Program-made: the position numbers and the translations under genes
The notes under the pieces: model-generated
Database searches by the model: none
What the model was told of the DNA's origin: nothing
The model's input: the letters and a program-made list of their open reading frames with translations, nothing else
NCBI GenBank assembly: GCA_024690605.1
Contig: JAILOV010000010.1
Coordinates: 26,493-90,492 of the forward strand
From: Lachnospiraceae bacterium
GTDB lineage: Bacteria > Bacillota > Clostridia > Lachnospirales > Lachnospiraceae
Direction of reading: 5' to 3'
DNA: 64,000 nucleotides
Part shown: positions 26,657 to 35,031 of the stretch, piece after piece
Numbering within the stretch: position 1 is the first letter of the stretch
How the letters are laid out: the number at the start of each line of letters is the position of its first letter

Positions 26657-29600
26657 CTATGTGATCTCCTTGTCGATCAGATCAACGCTGACAAGCGCCG
26701 AAACGCCCTTCTCCTGCATGGTGATGCCGTAGAGCCTGTCCGCGGACAGCATGGTGCCACGTCTATGGGTGATCACGATGAACTGGATCGATTTCGTCAG
26801 CTTGTGCAGATATCTGGCAAAGCGCACGACATTGTTCTCATCCAATGCCGCTTCGATCTCGTCCAGCAGACAGAACGGCGAGGGTTTCAGATTCTGGATC
26901 GCGAACAGCAGCGCGATGGCGGTCAGCGCCTTCTCGCCGCCGGACAGGACACTCATGTTCTGCAGGCGCTTCCCGGGAGGCTGTGCGATGATGCGGATAC
27001 CGGCCACCAGGATGTCCTCGTCCTCGATCAGTTCGAGCCGTCCCGTACCGCCGCCGAACATCTCCTTGAAGACCTCGCCGAACTCCTTGTTGATGCGCGC
27101 AAACTCCGTGGTAAAGGTGTCCCGCATGTTCTGGTCGAGATCCTGGATGATCCTGTTCACCTCGCCTTCCGTCGTGACGAGGTCGTCGTACTGCCCCTTC
27201 TTTAAGGTGTATTCCTCATTGACAACGCGGTATTCCTCGATCGCGCCGACATTGACATCGCCGAGGCCCTTGATGGTGTTCTTCAGCGAGGAGATCTTTT
27301 TGCGCATGGCGCCGGCATCCGTCAGGCTCTCGTCCCTGAGCGCGGCGGCATCGGAAAGTGTGATCTCGTATTCGCTCCACATGTAGCTGATCTGTGCTTC
27401 CAGCGAACTCTGCAGCTGGTCACGCCGCAGGGCAAGCCTTGCGATCTCGGCATCGAGCGCGTTTTTCTTCTCGGCCAGTTCCTCGCGCTTCGCAAACAGC
27501 TCCTTCTGTCCCGCCTGCAGCTTCTCCCGCTCTTCGATCATCGCGGCGTATTTCTCGCCGGCTTCCTTTTCGGCGACAAAGGAGGCTTCGATCGTCTCCT
27601 GGATCTTTTGGATATCCTGCTTGTTCTGTTCCAGTGTGCGCGCGTTGTCGGCAACGGAATCCTCGAGTTCCTTTAAGCTGTTCTCGCTCTCCTCGATCTC
27701 GCTGTTGATACGTGCGACATTTTCCGCCTCGAATTCCACGCGCTGCGAGATCTTCTCGATCTCGATATCCCAGGCCTGTACCTGATTTCCGGCCTCGTCC
27801 TCCTGTGTGAGGAGTTCTGCCAGTGCTTCCTGCTGCTTCTTCGTCTCCTCCGCGCAGCGCTCCTCGATCTCCTGCGAGTCTGCCAGCGCCTTTTCCGCAT
27901 CTTCCCGCTCTTTGTTCAGATCGTTCAGACGCCCGGAGATATCCTGATTTTCCGATTTCAGGCCGGCATAGGTGTCCGCCTCGCTCTTCTTCTTTTCCTC
28001 TTCATTCTGAATGCGCAGCTTCGCAGCGTTCTGCTCAAGAAGCTTCGTCTGCTGGAGCATGCGGTTCTGTTCCAGTCTGGCACGCACATCGTTGCGCTCA
28101 CGCTTGGTATCATCGATGACCTGCTGGGCCTTCTCGATCTCCTCCTGTGCTTCCGCAACGTGCTTCTCCAGTTCCTCGATCTCCCGGCGTCTGCCAAGAA
28201 GATTGCTGTTGTTCTTGAACGCGCCGCCGCTGATCGCACCGCCGGGCGTCAGCAGTTCGCCGTCGATCGTGACCATCCGGATCCCGTAGTGATATTTCCT
28301 CGCGATCGCGAGCGCATGATCCACATGATCGATGACCACGATGCGTCCGAGCAGGGATCTCGCCACATCACGGTATTTTTTGTCGGTCTCGGCGAGTTCA
28401 TCGGCCATGCCGACGACGCCCTTCTCTTTCAACACCTCCGGTGTCTTGAATTCCTGCGGCTCCTTGATCGATGTGAGCGGCAGGAAGGTCGCACGCCCGG
28501 CCTTCTCCTTTTTCAGGATATCGATCATCGCCTTGGCGGCATCCTCATCGACCGTCACGACATTCTGGATATTGCCGCCGAGTGCCGTCTCTATCGCCGT
28601 CTCGTATTTCTTCTCCGTGCGGATGATGTCCGCGACAACGCCCACGATGCCGCTGGACTTGTTGTGCTTCTTTTCGTCCATCACGCGTCGGACGCTCCCG
28701 CCATAACCTTCATAGCGCTCCGTCAGGTTTCTGAGCGCTTCCAGTTTGGAATTCTCCGCATGGAACCGCTCCTGTGCGGCACGGAGCCCCGCATCCGCGT
28801 CGGTCAGGCGCTCCTTGAACTCCGCCTGCTTCTTATCGAGGTCCTTTTCCTCTTCCAGCATGTCGGCAAGCTCGCCGGCGATGCGCTCAAAATCCGCCTC
28901 CAGCTCTTTGATCGTCTCCTGATAGCGGCTCTCCTCGGATTCCGCCTGCAAGAGGCGCGAAGTCAGCTCGGATCTGCGCTTGTTGATCTCCTCCTGCCTC
29001 GTCTGCAGAGCGGAAAGTCTGGACTGGATCTCCGCGCGCTCATTGAGTGCCGCATACTTGCGGGCGTTCGTCTCATCGATCGCGTGGTTCATGGCCTGAC
29101 GTCTGTCACTGATCTTTGCCAGTGCCTCCGCCGCATCCGTGCGCTTCTTCCTGAGCTCGCCGGCCTCCTCGTCGATCGACTTTTTCTTTTCCAGCAGTTC
29201 GTCGCGGAGGGCGCACTTCTCGTCGATCTGCTTCTTCACATCGGCGATCCGGTTCCGGAAATGCTCCTCATCGGCACCGCCGTGCTCGATCCGTGCCTTC
29301 AGCACGTTGATCTCGCCCTGCAGCTTTTCTCTGGTCACGGAAGCGTCATTTTTGGAGGCGCTCGCCTGATCGATCGAGGCGTTCAGTTCCTCGACCTTTT
29401 TCAGGAGCTCCTCGTGCTCATTCTTCGCTTCTTCATAGAGCTCGCTCGTCTCGTCAAAATCCGACACCGCGATCTCGTGCTTTTTGGAGAAATCATCGAT
29501 CTGCGCGCGCACCTGCGCGTTTTCCACGAGGAACAGATTGACATCCATCGTCTTTAATTCCTCGCGGGTCTTCAAGTAGACATGCGCCTTTTCCGACTGG

Positions 29601-30220
29601 TTCTTTAACGGCTCGATGCGCGTCTCCAGAACGGAGAGGATATCATTGAGTCTTGTCATGCCGAGCTTGACATTGTCCAGTTTCTTTAAGGCCGCTTCCT
29701 TGCGCACCTTGAACTTGACGATGCCGGCCGCCTCATCGAACAGCGCGCGGCGATCCTCTGGCTTGCTGGAGAGGATCTGGTCGATCTGTCCCTGTCCGAT
29801 GATCGAATAGCCCTCCTTGCCGATACCGGTGTCGTAGAAGAGCTCATTGACATCCTTTAAACGGCAGATGTTGCCGTTGATGCGGTATTCGCTCTCGCCC
29901 GAACGGTAGAGACGTCGGGAGACCGTCACCTCATCATATTCGATCGCCAGTGCCTTGTCGGAATTGTCCAGCGTGATTGCCACATAGGCATAGCCTAACG
30001 GCTTTCTGAGCTCCGTACCGGAGAATATGACATCCTGCATCGACGCACCGCGCAGCTGCTTGATGCGCTGCTCGCCGAGAACCCAGCGCACGGCATCCGC
30101 CACATTGGATTTGCCGCTGCCGTTGGGGCCCACGATCGCCGTGATGCCGTTCTGAAACTCCAGATTGATCTTGTTGGCAAAGGATTTGAAACCCTGAATT
30201 TCGATGCTTTTTAAGTACAT
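26657..30220 (-). CDS. smc: chromosome segregation protein SMC
   Basis: A 1187-aa condensin subunit. The N-terminal Walker A is IVGPNGSGKSNVADAVRWVL, then a long coiled coil, a hinge at about residues 515-640 (GVVADIIRTEKKYETAIETA), a second coiled coil, the signature LSGGEKALTAIAL and Walker B CLLDEIEAALDENN at the C terminus. Length is normal. It would work with ScpA/ScpB, which are not in the window. Its start overlaps the end of rnc by 10 bp. Confidence 0.97.
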   Translation of the reverse strand: MYLKSIEIQGFKSFANKINLEFQNGITAIVGPNGSGKSNVADAVRWVLGEQRIKQLRGASMQDVIFSGTELRKPLGYAYVAITLDNSDKALAIEYDEVTVSRRLYRSGESEYRINGNICRLKDVNELFYDTGIGKEGYSIIGQGQIDQILSSKPEDRRALFDEAAGIVKFKVRKEAALKKLDNVKLGMTRLNDILSVLETRIEPLKNQSEKAHVYLKTREELKTMDVNLFLVENAQVRAQIDDFSKKHEIAVSDFDETSELYEEAKNEHEELLKKVEELNASIDQASASKNDASVTREKLQGEINVLKARIEHGGADEEHFRNRIADVKKQIDEKCALRDELLEKKKSIDEEAGELRKKRTDAAEALAKISDRRQAMNHAIDETNARKYAALNERAEIQSRLSALQTRQEEINKRRSELTSRLLQAESEESRYQETIKELEADFERIAGELADMLEEEKDLDKKQAEFKERLTDADAGLRAAQERFHAENSKLEALRNLTERYEGYGGSVRRVMDEKKHNKSSGIVGVVADIIRTEKKYETAIETALGGNIQNVVTVDEDAAKAMIDILKKEKAGRATFLPLTSIKEPQEFKTPEVLKEKGVVGMADELAETDKKYRDVARSLLGRIVVIDHVDHALAIARKYHYGIRMVTIDGELLTPGGAISGGAFKNNSNLLGRRREIEELEKHVAEAQEEIEKAQQVIDDTKRERNDVRARLEQNRMLQQTKLLEQNAAKLRIQNEEEKKKSEADTYAGLKSENQDISGRLNDLNKEREDAEKALADSQEIEERCAEETKKQQEALAELLTQEDEAGNQVQAWDIEIEKISQRVEFEAENVARINSEIEESENSLKELEDSVADNARTLEQNKQDIQKIQETIEASFVAEKEAGEKYAAMIEEREKLQAGQKELFAKREELAEKKNALDAEIARLALRRDQLQSSLEAQISYMWSEYEITLSDAAALRDESLTDAGAMRKKISSLKNTIKGLGDVNVGAIEEYRVVNEEYTLKKGQYDDLVTTEGEVNRIIQDLDQNMRDTFTTEFARINKEFGEVFKEMFGGGTGRLELIEDEDILVAGIRIIAQPPGKRLQNMSVLSGGEKALTAIALLFAIQNLKPSPFCLLDEIEAALDENNVVRFARYLHKLTKSIQFIVITHRRGTMLSADRLYGITMQEKGVSALVSVDLIDKEIT

Positions 30221-30957
30221 GGAACCGAATCTTTCTTCTCATTGAGCTTGAGGATGGCCTGATACGCCGCCTTCTGCTCGGCGATCTTCTTGCTCGTGCC
30301 CTCGCCCTCGCCCATTTTTTCCTGACCGATCAGAACCTCGCAGGTAAAGATCCGCCGGTGCTCCGGTCCCTTTTCGCCCACGATCCTGTAGGTGAGCGCG
30401 GGAAGCTTTCTTCCCTGCACGGTCTCCTGCAGGATGGTCTTCGCGTCATAGAACAGCTGCAGCTGCTCCCTGTTTTCCAATATGAACCGGAGAATGAAAT
30501 CCCGCGATCTTTCAAAGCCGCCGTCCAAATAGATCGCACCGGCAACAGCCTCCATGACATCCGCAAGGATCGCTTCCCGCTCGCGGCCGCCGGAAGCCTC
30601 TTCGCCGTGGCCCAGGAGCAGATGCTCCCCGACCCCGATCTCCCTCGCGCAATGGGACAGCGCCGCCTCACAGACCATTGAGGCGCGCTTCTTCGTCAGC
30701 TCGCCCTCTTTAAGATCCGGAAAACGGTGGAAGAGAAAATCGCTCGCCACCACCTCGAGAACCGCATCTCCGAGAAACTCCAGACGCTCATAGTCAGGGA
30801 ACGCGGCATCCCTCTGCTCGTTGGCATAGGAAGAATGCGTGAACGCCCTTGTCAGAAGCGCAGGATCGGAAAACCGGTAGCCGATGCGCTCTTCAAACGC
30901 TTTCAGCCCGGTATCCGGCTTTATGTCTTTGTCCTTGTTGTCGTTCTTCTTTCCCAT
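30211..30957 (-). CDS. rnc: ribonuclease III
   Basis: A 248-aa double-strand RNA nuclease for rRNA and mRNA processing. The catalytic signature is ERLEFLGDAVLE with the second acidic cluster at DVMEAVAGAIYLDGG, and a dsRNA-binding domain follows (about 170-242, GEGTSKKIAEQKAAYQAIL). A Lys/Asp-rich N-terminal tail of about 15 residues is present. AAGGAT precedes the ATG. It lies 4 bp after acpP, the usual acpP-rnc-smc-ftsY order. Confidence 0.96.
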   Translation of the reverse strand: MGKKNDNKDKDIKPDTGLKAFEERIGYRFSDPALLTRAFTHSSYANEQRDAAFPDYERLEFLGDAVLEVVASDFLFHRFPDLKEGELTKKRASMVCEAALSHCAREIGVGEHLLLGHGEEASGGREREAILADVMEAVAGAIYLDGGFERSRDFILRFILENREQLQLFYDAKTILQETVQGRKLPALTYRIVGEKGPEHRRIFTCEVLIGQEKMGEGEGTSKKIAEQKAAYQAILKLNEKKDSVPCT

Positions 30958-30961
30958 ATCC

Positions 30962-31192
30962 TTACTTTCCGGCGTTTTTGATCATCGCGGCAGCCTCACC
31001 GACCGTCGTGATCTTCGTCGCTTCCTCCTGGGGCACCTGGATATCGAACTCATCCTGGATCTGCATGATGATCTCCAGAATGTCGAGGGAATCCGCAGCG
31101 AGATCCTCCACGAAGGTCGTCTCCTCCGTGATCTCGTTGGGGTCCGCCCCCAGCACCTCAGCAATGATCTTTTTGAGTTTTTCCATTTCCAT
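30962..31192 (-). CDS. acpP: acyl carrier protein
   Basis: A 76-aa carrier for fatty acid synthesis. The phosphopantetheine site is Ser35 in the DSL motif of LAADSLDILEI. It is acidic and of typical length. GGAGG lies 8 bp before the ATG. It sits between plsX and rnc. Confidence 0.97.
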   Translation of the reverse strand: MEMEKLKKIIAEVLGADPNEITEETTFVEDLAADSLDILEIIMQIQDEFDIQVPQEEATKITTVGEAAAMIKNAGK

Positions 31193-31240
31193 GTCTGAAA
31201 CCTCCGCGCGTTGTCTGAAACTGCCGATCTCTATCGATCC

Positions 31241-32269
31241 TTATTCCTTTACTGCGAGAGCGTCCTCGATCTGCTCCCTGATCCTCATCTGCCTGAACGT
31301 CACGCACTGCAGGATGGAATTCTTCACTTCCGCTTCCGTGGCGCTTCCGTGCGTTTTGACCACAAGGCCTTTCAGCCCCAGCATCGGTGCGCCGCCGTAC
31401 CGTTTCATGTCAAAGACGCCGAGAGACTCCTTGACGGCGGGAAGAGCCAATGCCGCACCGATCTTGCTGCGCAGGTTCTTCGTGAATCCCTGCTTCAACA
31501 GATGGAGCGCCGTCCTGCCGACACCCTCATACATCTTGAGCACCACATTGCCGGTAAACGCCTCACACACGAGAACATCCGCAGCGCCGGCGGCGATATC
31601 GCGTGCCTCCGCACTGCCGATGAAATTGATGTCCGGACAGGCCTTGAGAAGCGGAAAAGTCTCCTTAACCAGTGCGTTGCCCTTCTCCTCCTCCGCGCCG
31701 ATATTGACGATGGCGACCGTCGGTTTTTCTTTTTTCATGGTGTTCTTATAGTAGACACTGCCCATTCTGGCAAACTGCACAAGAGCGGACGGTCTCGCGT
31801 CCACATTGGCACCGCAGTCGATCAGAAGGGAGGTTCCCTTCTCCGTGGGGATAAAAGGTGCGAGCGGTGCGCGCTCCACGCCCTTGATGCGTCCCACGAT
31901 CGTCTGTCCGCCGACCAGCGTCGCGCCGGTAGAACCCGCGCTCACATAGGCGTCGGCTTCCCCGTTTCTGACCATCTGCATGGCTTTCACGATCGAGGAG
32001 TCCCGCTTGGACATGATCGCCGCCACGGGCGGCTCCGCCATCTCGATCACCTCGGTGGCATGCACGATATGCAGCCGCTCCGCTTCCCGCGCTTTCCCGC
32101 GGTCAAACCGGCAGGCCGCGAGCGCACTGTTGATCTGAGCCTCCTTACCGACGAGGAACAGCTCCACATCGGCATTCTCTTCCAGCGCCCGGACAGCCCC
32201 CTTGACGATCTCTCCCGGTGCATTGTCGCCGCCCATGGCGTCGACCGCAACCCGCACTTTATCTGCCAT
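31241..32269 (-). CDS. plsX: phosphate acyltransferase PlsX
   Basis: A 342-aa enzyme that makes acyl-phosphate from acyl-ACP for phospholipid synthesis. Family sequence: VAVDAMGGDNAPGEIVKGA at the start, GSTGATLVGGQ and LVCEAFTGNVVLKMYEG. The start at 32269 follows GGGAG; a frame extends upstream to 32314 but that part overlaps the promoter. It is the first gene of the plsX-acpP-rnc-smc-ftsY-ilvA-GH25 run. Confidence 0.95.
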   Translation of the reverse strand: MADKVRVAVDAMGGDNAPGEIVKGAVRALEENADVELFLVGKEAQINSALAACRFDRGKAREAERLHIVHATEVIEMAEPPVAAIMSKRDSSIVKAMQMVRNGEADAYVSAGSTGATLVGGQTIVGRIKGVERAPLAPFIPTEKGTSLLIDCGANVDARPSALVQFARMGSVYYKNTMKKEKPTVAIVNIGAEEEKGNALVKETFPLLKACPDINFIGSAEARDIAAGAADVLVCEAFTGNVVLKMYEGVGRTALHLLKQGFTKNLRSKIGAALALPAVKESLGVFDMKRYGGAPMLGLKGLVVKTHGSATEAEVKNSILQCVTFRQMRIREQIEDALAVKE

Positions 32270-32305
32270 GATCACAATTCTCCCATCATCAGTGATAGCC
32301 TGTTC

Positions 32306-32334
32306 AATATACACGAAAAGGGCGAAAAAGTCAA
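32306..32334 (-). promoter_or_regulatory. promoter of plsX-acpP-rnc-smc operon
   Basis: TTGACT (32329-32334), a 17-bp spacer and TATATT (32306-32311) on the minus strand, just downstream of the rpmF terminator. Confidence 0.7.
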
Positions 32335-32349
32335 AGCAAACCTTTTCAC

Positions 32350-32380
32350 AAAAAAGACCTCCCCGCTTCCGGAGAGGTCT
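32350..32380 (-). terminator. Rho-independent terminator of rpmF
   Basis: On the minus strand AGACCTCTCC / GGGGAGGTCT forms a 10-bp stem with a 6-nt loop, followed at once by TTTTTT. Confidence 0.9.
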
Positions 32381-32401
32381 GTTTCTTCTGTCTTGTGAAT
32401 C

Positions 32402-32584
32402 TTATGCTTCGGTGGAAACGACGCTCTTGTTCTGATAGTAGCCGCAGGTCTTGCAGACCTTATGGGGCTCCATCAGCGCACCGCAATGGCTGCACTTGAC
32501 AAGTGTCGGCGCCTTCATCTTCCAGTTTGCTCTTCTCTGATCCCTGTGTCCCTTGGACGATTTGTTTTTCGGACAGATCGACAT
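32402..32584 (-). CDS. rpmF: 50S ribosomal protein L32
   Basis: A 60-aa ribosomal protein with the L32 start (MSICPKNKSSKGHRDQRRAN) and a zinc ribbon made of CSHC and CKTC. AAGGAGG precedes the ATG. It has its own promoter and terminator. The yceD/DUF177 gene that usually precedes rpmF is absent here. Confidence 0.97.
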   Translation of the reverse strand: MSICPKNKSSKGHRDQRRANWKMKAPTLVKCSHCGALMEPHKVCKTCGYYQNKSVVSTEA

Positions 32585-32673
32585 GATGTAACCTCCTTGC
32601 TTTCAACACGCGCCCATGGGGCCGTTTTCATCTCATATCCGACAATTGTGCGCCCTCAACGCGCGCGGAAATG

Positions 32674-32703
32674 ATTATAACGCCAATCCCGCAGGATTGT
32701 CAA
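32674..32703 (-). promoter_or_regulatory. consensus promoter of rpmF with palindrome in the spacer
   Basis: TTGACA (32698-32703), an 18-bp spacer and TATAAT (32674-32679) on the minus strand. The spacer and the end of the -35 box hold a perfect inverted repeat, CAATCC-TGCG-GGATTG (32684-32699), placed where a repressor would block polymerase. The -35 box starts about 10 bp after the ackA stop. Confidence 0.75.
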
Positions 32704-32713
32704 CTGTTTTTTC

Positions 32714-33910
32714 TCACGCGCAGAGTGCCGCCGTATCCCGTGCGATGGCAAGTTCCTCGTTGGTGGGCACGACCATCACGCGGACCGCGGAATCCGGCGT
32801 GGAGATCGTCCGCTCCTTGCCGTGCACATCGTTGGCGGCCTCATCCAGACGGATGCCGAGGAAGCCCAGTCGTTTTAACACAAGACTGCGCACCAGCGGA
32901 CTGTTCTCGCCAACACCCGCCGTGAAGCAGATGCAGTCCACGCCGTCCATCGCCGCCGCATAGGAGCCGATATACTTGGTCACCCGGTAGGCAAATCCCA
33001 TGATCGCGCGCGTGGCGCCGGCATCCCCCTTGTTATAACCCGCCTCCAGATCGCGGAAATCCGAGGAGAGATTGCCGGAGAGACCGAAGACGCCGGACTG
33101 TTTGTTCAGCGCGTTCATGATGTCCTTAAGATCCCTGCCGTCCCGGCCGTTGAGATACTCGATGACCGCGGGATCGATATCGCCGCTGCGCGTGCCCATG
33201 ATGAGGCCCTCGAGCGGAGTCAGTCCCATCGACGTGTCGATGCATTTTCCGTTCTTGACCGCAGAGATGCTCGCACCGTTCCCCAGGTGGCAGACGATGG
33301 TCTTCAGACTCTCATAGGGCTTTCCGATGATCTCGGCCGCGCGCTTCGATACATAGGCATGGCTCGTGCCGTGGAATCCGTAGCGGCGCACCTTGTATTT
33401 TTCATAGAAGCTGTAGGGCAGGCCGTAAAGATAAGCCTCCTCCGGCATGGTCTGATGAAAGGCCGTGTCGAAGACCGCCACCATCGGCACACCGGGCATC
33501 GCTTTCTGGCAGGCGCGCACACCGATCAGATTGGCCGGATTGTGCAGAGGCGCGAGATCCGAAACCTCTTCGATCGCACGGATCACTTCGTCATCGATGC
33601 GGACCGACTTGGTAAAGGATTCCCCGCCGTGGACAATGCGATGGCCGACCGCGTCGATCTCGGAAAGCGCTTTGACAACGCCCGTCGCGGGATCGGTCAG
33701 TGCCTCGATCACCAACTCGATCGCCTTGTTGTGATCCGGCATCGGGATCTCCTTCACGATCTTGTCCTTGCCGGCCGGTGTGAAATTGATGACGCTGCCG
33801 TCGATCCCGATCCGCTCGCAGAGCCCCTTGCCAAGCGCCTCCTCGGTGACGGAATCGATGAGCTGGAATTTCAGGGATGAACTTCCGCAGTTGATGACCA
33901 GAATTTTCAT
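32714..33910 (-). CDS. ackA: acetate kinase
   Basis: A 398-aa kinase that makes ATP and acetate from acetyl phosphate. Signatures: ILVINCGSSSLKFQL at the start, RIVHGGE, AVFDTAFHQTMP, YGFHGTSHAYVS, CHLGNGASI and FTAGVGENSP. Length is normal. It lies 24 bp after pta. The gap contains AATAAAAT-G-ATTTTATT, an AT-only palindrome across the pta stop (33924-33940). Confidence 0.97.
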   Translation of the reverse strand: MKILVINCGSSSLKFQLIDSVTEEALGKGLCERIGIDGSVINFTPAGKDKIVKEIPMPDHNKAIELVIEALTDPATGVVKALSEIDAVGHRIVHGGESFTKSVRIDDEVIRAIEEVSDLAPLHNPANLIGVRACQKAMPGVPMVAVFDTAFHQTMPEEAYLYGLPYSFYEKYKVRRYGFHGTSHAYVSKRAAEIIGKPYESLKTIVCHLGNGASISAVKNGKCIDTSMGLTPLEGLIMGTRSGDIDPAVIEYLNGRDGRDLKDIMNALNKQSGVFGLSGNLSSDFRDLEAGYNKGDAGATRAIMGFAYRVTKYIGSYAAAMDGVDCICFTAGVGENSPLVRSLVLKRLGFLGIRLDEAANDVHGKERTISTPDSAVRVMVVPTNEELAIARDTAALCA

Positions 33911-33934
33911 GGGTGCCTCCTTAATAAAATGATT

Positions 33935-34939
33935 TTATTCAACATCCTGCGCCTGAACAGCCGTCAGTGCAACGACGCCGACGATATCCTGCCACGAGCA
34001 GCCGCGTGAGAGATCGTTGACCGGACGGGCAATGCCCTGCAGCATCGGTCCGTAGGCGTCGGCACCGCCGAGGCGCTGCACCAGCTTGTAACCGATATTG
34101 CCGGCATCCAGATTGGGGAAGATCAGCACGTTGGCATGACCGGCGACTTCGCTCCCCGGTGCTTTGAGCTTTGCAACCTCAGGCACGATCGCGGCATCCA
34201 GCTGCAGTTCGCCGTCAACCTTGAGATCCGGGAAAAGCTCATGCGCGATGCGGTTGGCCTCCACGACCTTGTCGACCAGCGCGTGTTTCGCGCTTCCCTT
34301 CGTGGAATGAGACAGGAGCGCCACGCACGGTTCGCCGCCGATGAGCTGGCGGAAGCTGCGCGCGCTGGACTCGGCGATATAGGCGAGTTCCTCGCTGGTC
34401 GGATCCTGATTCAGACCGGAGTCGGCAAAGATGAAGGCGCCGTCCTCACCGTAATCGGAATGCGGCACATCCACGACAAAGAAACCGGAGACCATCTTGA
34501 CGCCGGGGGCTGTCTTGAGGATCTGCAGCGCGGGACGAAGCGTATCCGCCGTCGGATGATTGGCTCCGGCCACGAGACCGTCCGCGATGCCTGCCTTGAC
34601 CAGCATGACGCCGTAATAGATGTTGTTCGTGGAAAGCAGCTCTCTGGCCTTTTCCTCCGTCATGCCCTTGGCTTCACGGAGTTTGAACAGGAGCTTGACA
34701 TAGCTCTCGAAATTGGGATCGGTCTCCGGATCGATGATCATCGTCCGTGCGAAATGCACATGCATGCGGTCGGCATCGGAATTGATCTTCTGCTCGTTAC
34801 CGATCAGGATCAGATTGGCGAGATCTTCACGCAGGATCTGTGCCGCCGCGAGGATCGTGCGCTCATCGTCTGTCTCCGGCAGCACGATCGTCTTCCGATC
34901 CTGTTTGGCTTTTTCTTTGATTCTGTCGATATAGGACAT
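33935..34939 (-). CDS. pta: phosphate acetyltransferase
   Basis: A 334-aa short-form Pta that makes acetyl phosphate from acetyl-CoA. It shows [42 protein letters not shown] and [11 protein letters not shown], with no N-terminal DRTGG domain. The start at 34939 has GAAGGGAG before it. It is paired with ackA and lies divergent from tmcAL. Confidence 0.96.
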   Translation of the reverse strand: MSYIDRIKEKAKQDRKTIVLPETDDERTILAAAQILREDLANLILIGNEQKINSDADRMHVHFARTMIIDPETDPNFESYVKLLFKLREAKGMTEEKARELLSTNNIYYGVMLVKAGIADGLVAGANHPTADTLRPALQILKTAPGVKMVSGFFVVDVPHSDYGEDGAFIFADSGLNQDPTSEELAYIAESSARSFRQLIGGEPCVALLSHSTKGSAKHALVDKVVEANRIAHELFPDLKVDGELQLDAAIVPEVAKLKAPGSEVAGHANVLIFPNLDAGNIGYKLVQRLGGADAYGPMLQGIARPVNDLSRGCSWQDIVGVVALTAVQAQDVE

Positions 34940-34978
34940 TGGTATACTCCCTTCGGAAAAAACAAAAGAAACAGAAAA

Positions 34979-34984
34979 ATTATA
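34979..34984 (-). promoter_or_regulatory. -10 box for pta-ackA
   Basis: TATAAT on the minus strand, 39 bp before the pta start. No good -35 box is seen 16-18 bp upstream, so an activator or a weak match is possible. Confidence 0.45.
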
Positions 34985-34995
34985 CATCAGAACGG

Positions 34996-35025
34996 TTGAG
35001 AATTCCATCAAAAAATGTGTAAAAT
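34996..35025 (+). promoter_or_regulatory. promoter of tmcAL, predicted leaderless
   Basis: TTGAGA (34996-35001), an 18-bp spacer and TAAAAT (35020-35025). The -10 box ends 6 bp before the ATG at 35032, so the transcript should begin at about the start codon. No ribosome site is present in between (CTTCTC). Confidence 0.6.
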
Positions 35026-35031
35026 CTTCTC

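Noticed and set aside
24503..27205. A 900-codon plus-strand frame opposite ilvA, ftsY and the end of smc
   Set aside because: It crosses three well supported genes in antisense and its sequence is rich in His, Asp and Arg, the usual signature of an antisense shadow.
30962..32269. Possible fabH/fabD or other fatty-acid genes around plsX-acpP
   Set aside because: No further coding frame fits between plsX and acpP; only the two genes are present.
33924..33940. AATAAAAT-G-ATTTTATT between pta and ackA as a terminator or riboswitch
   Set aside because: It is an AT-only 8-bp stem across the stop codon, too weak for termination and without conserved riboswitch parts.
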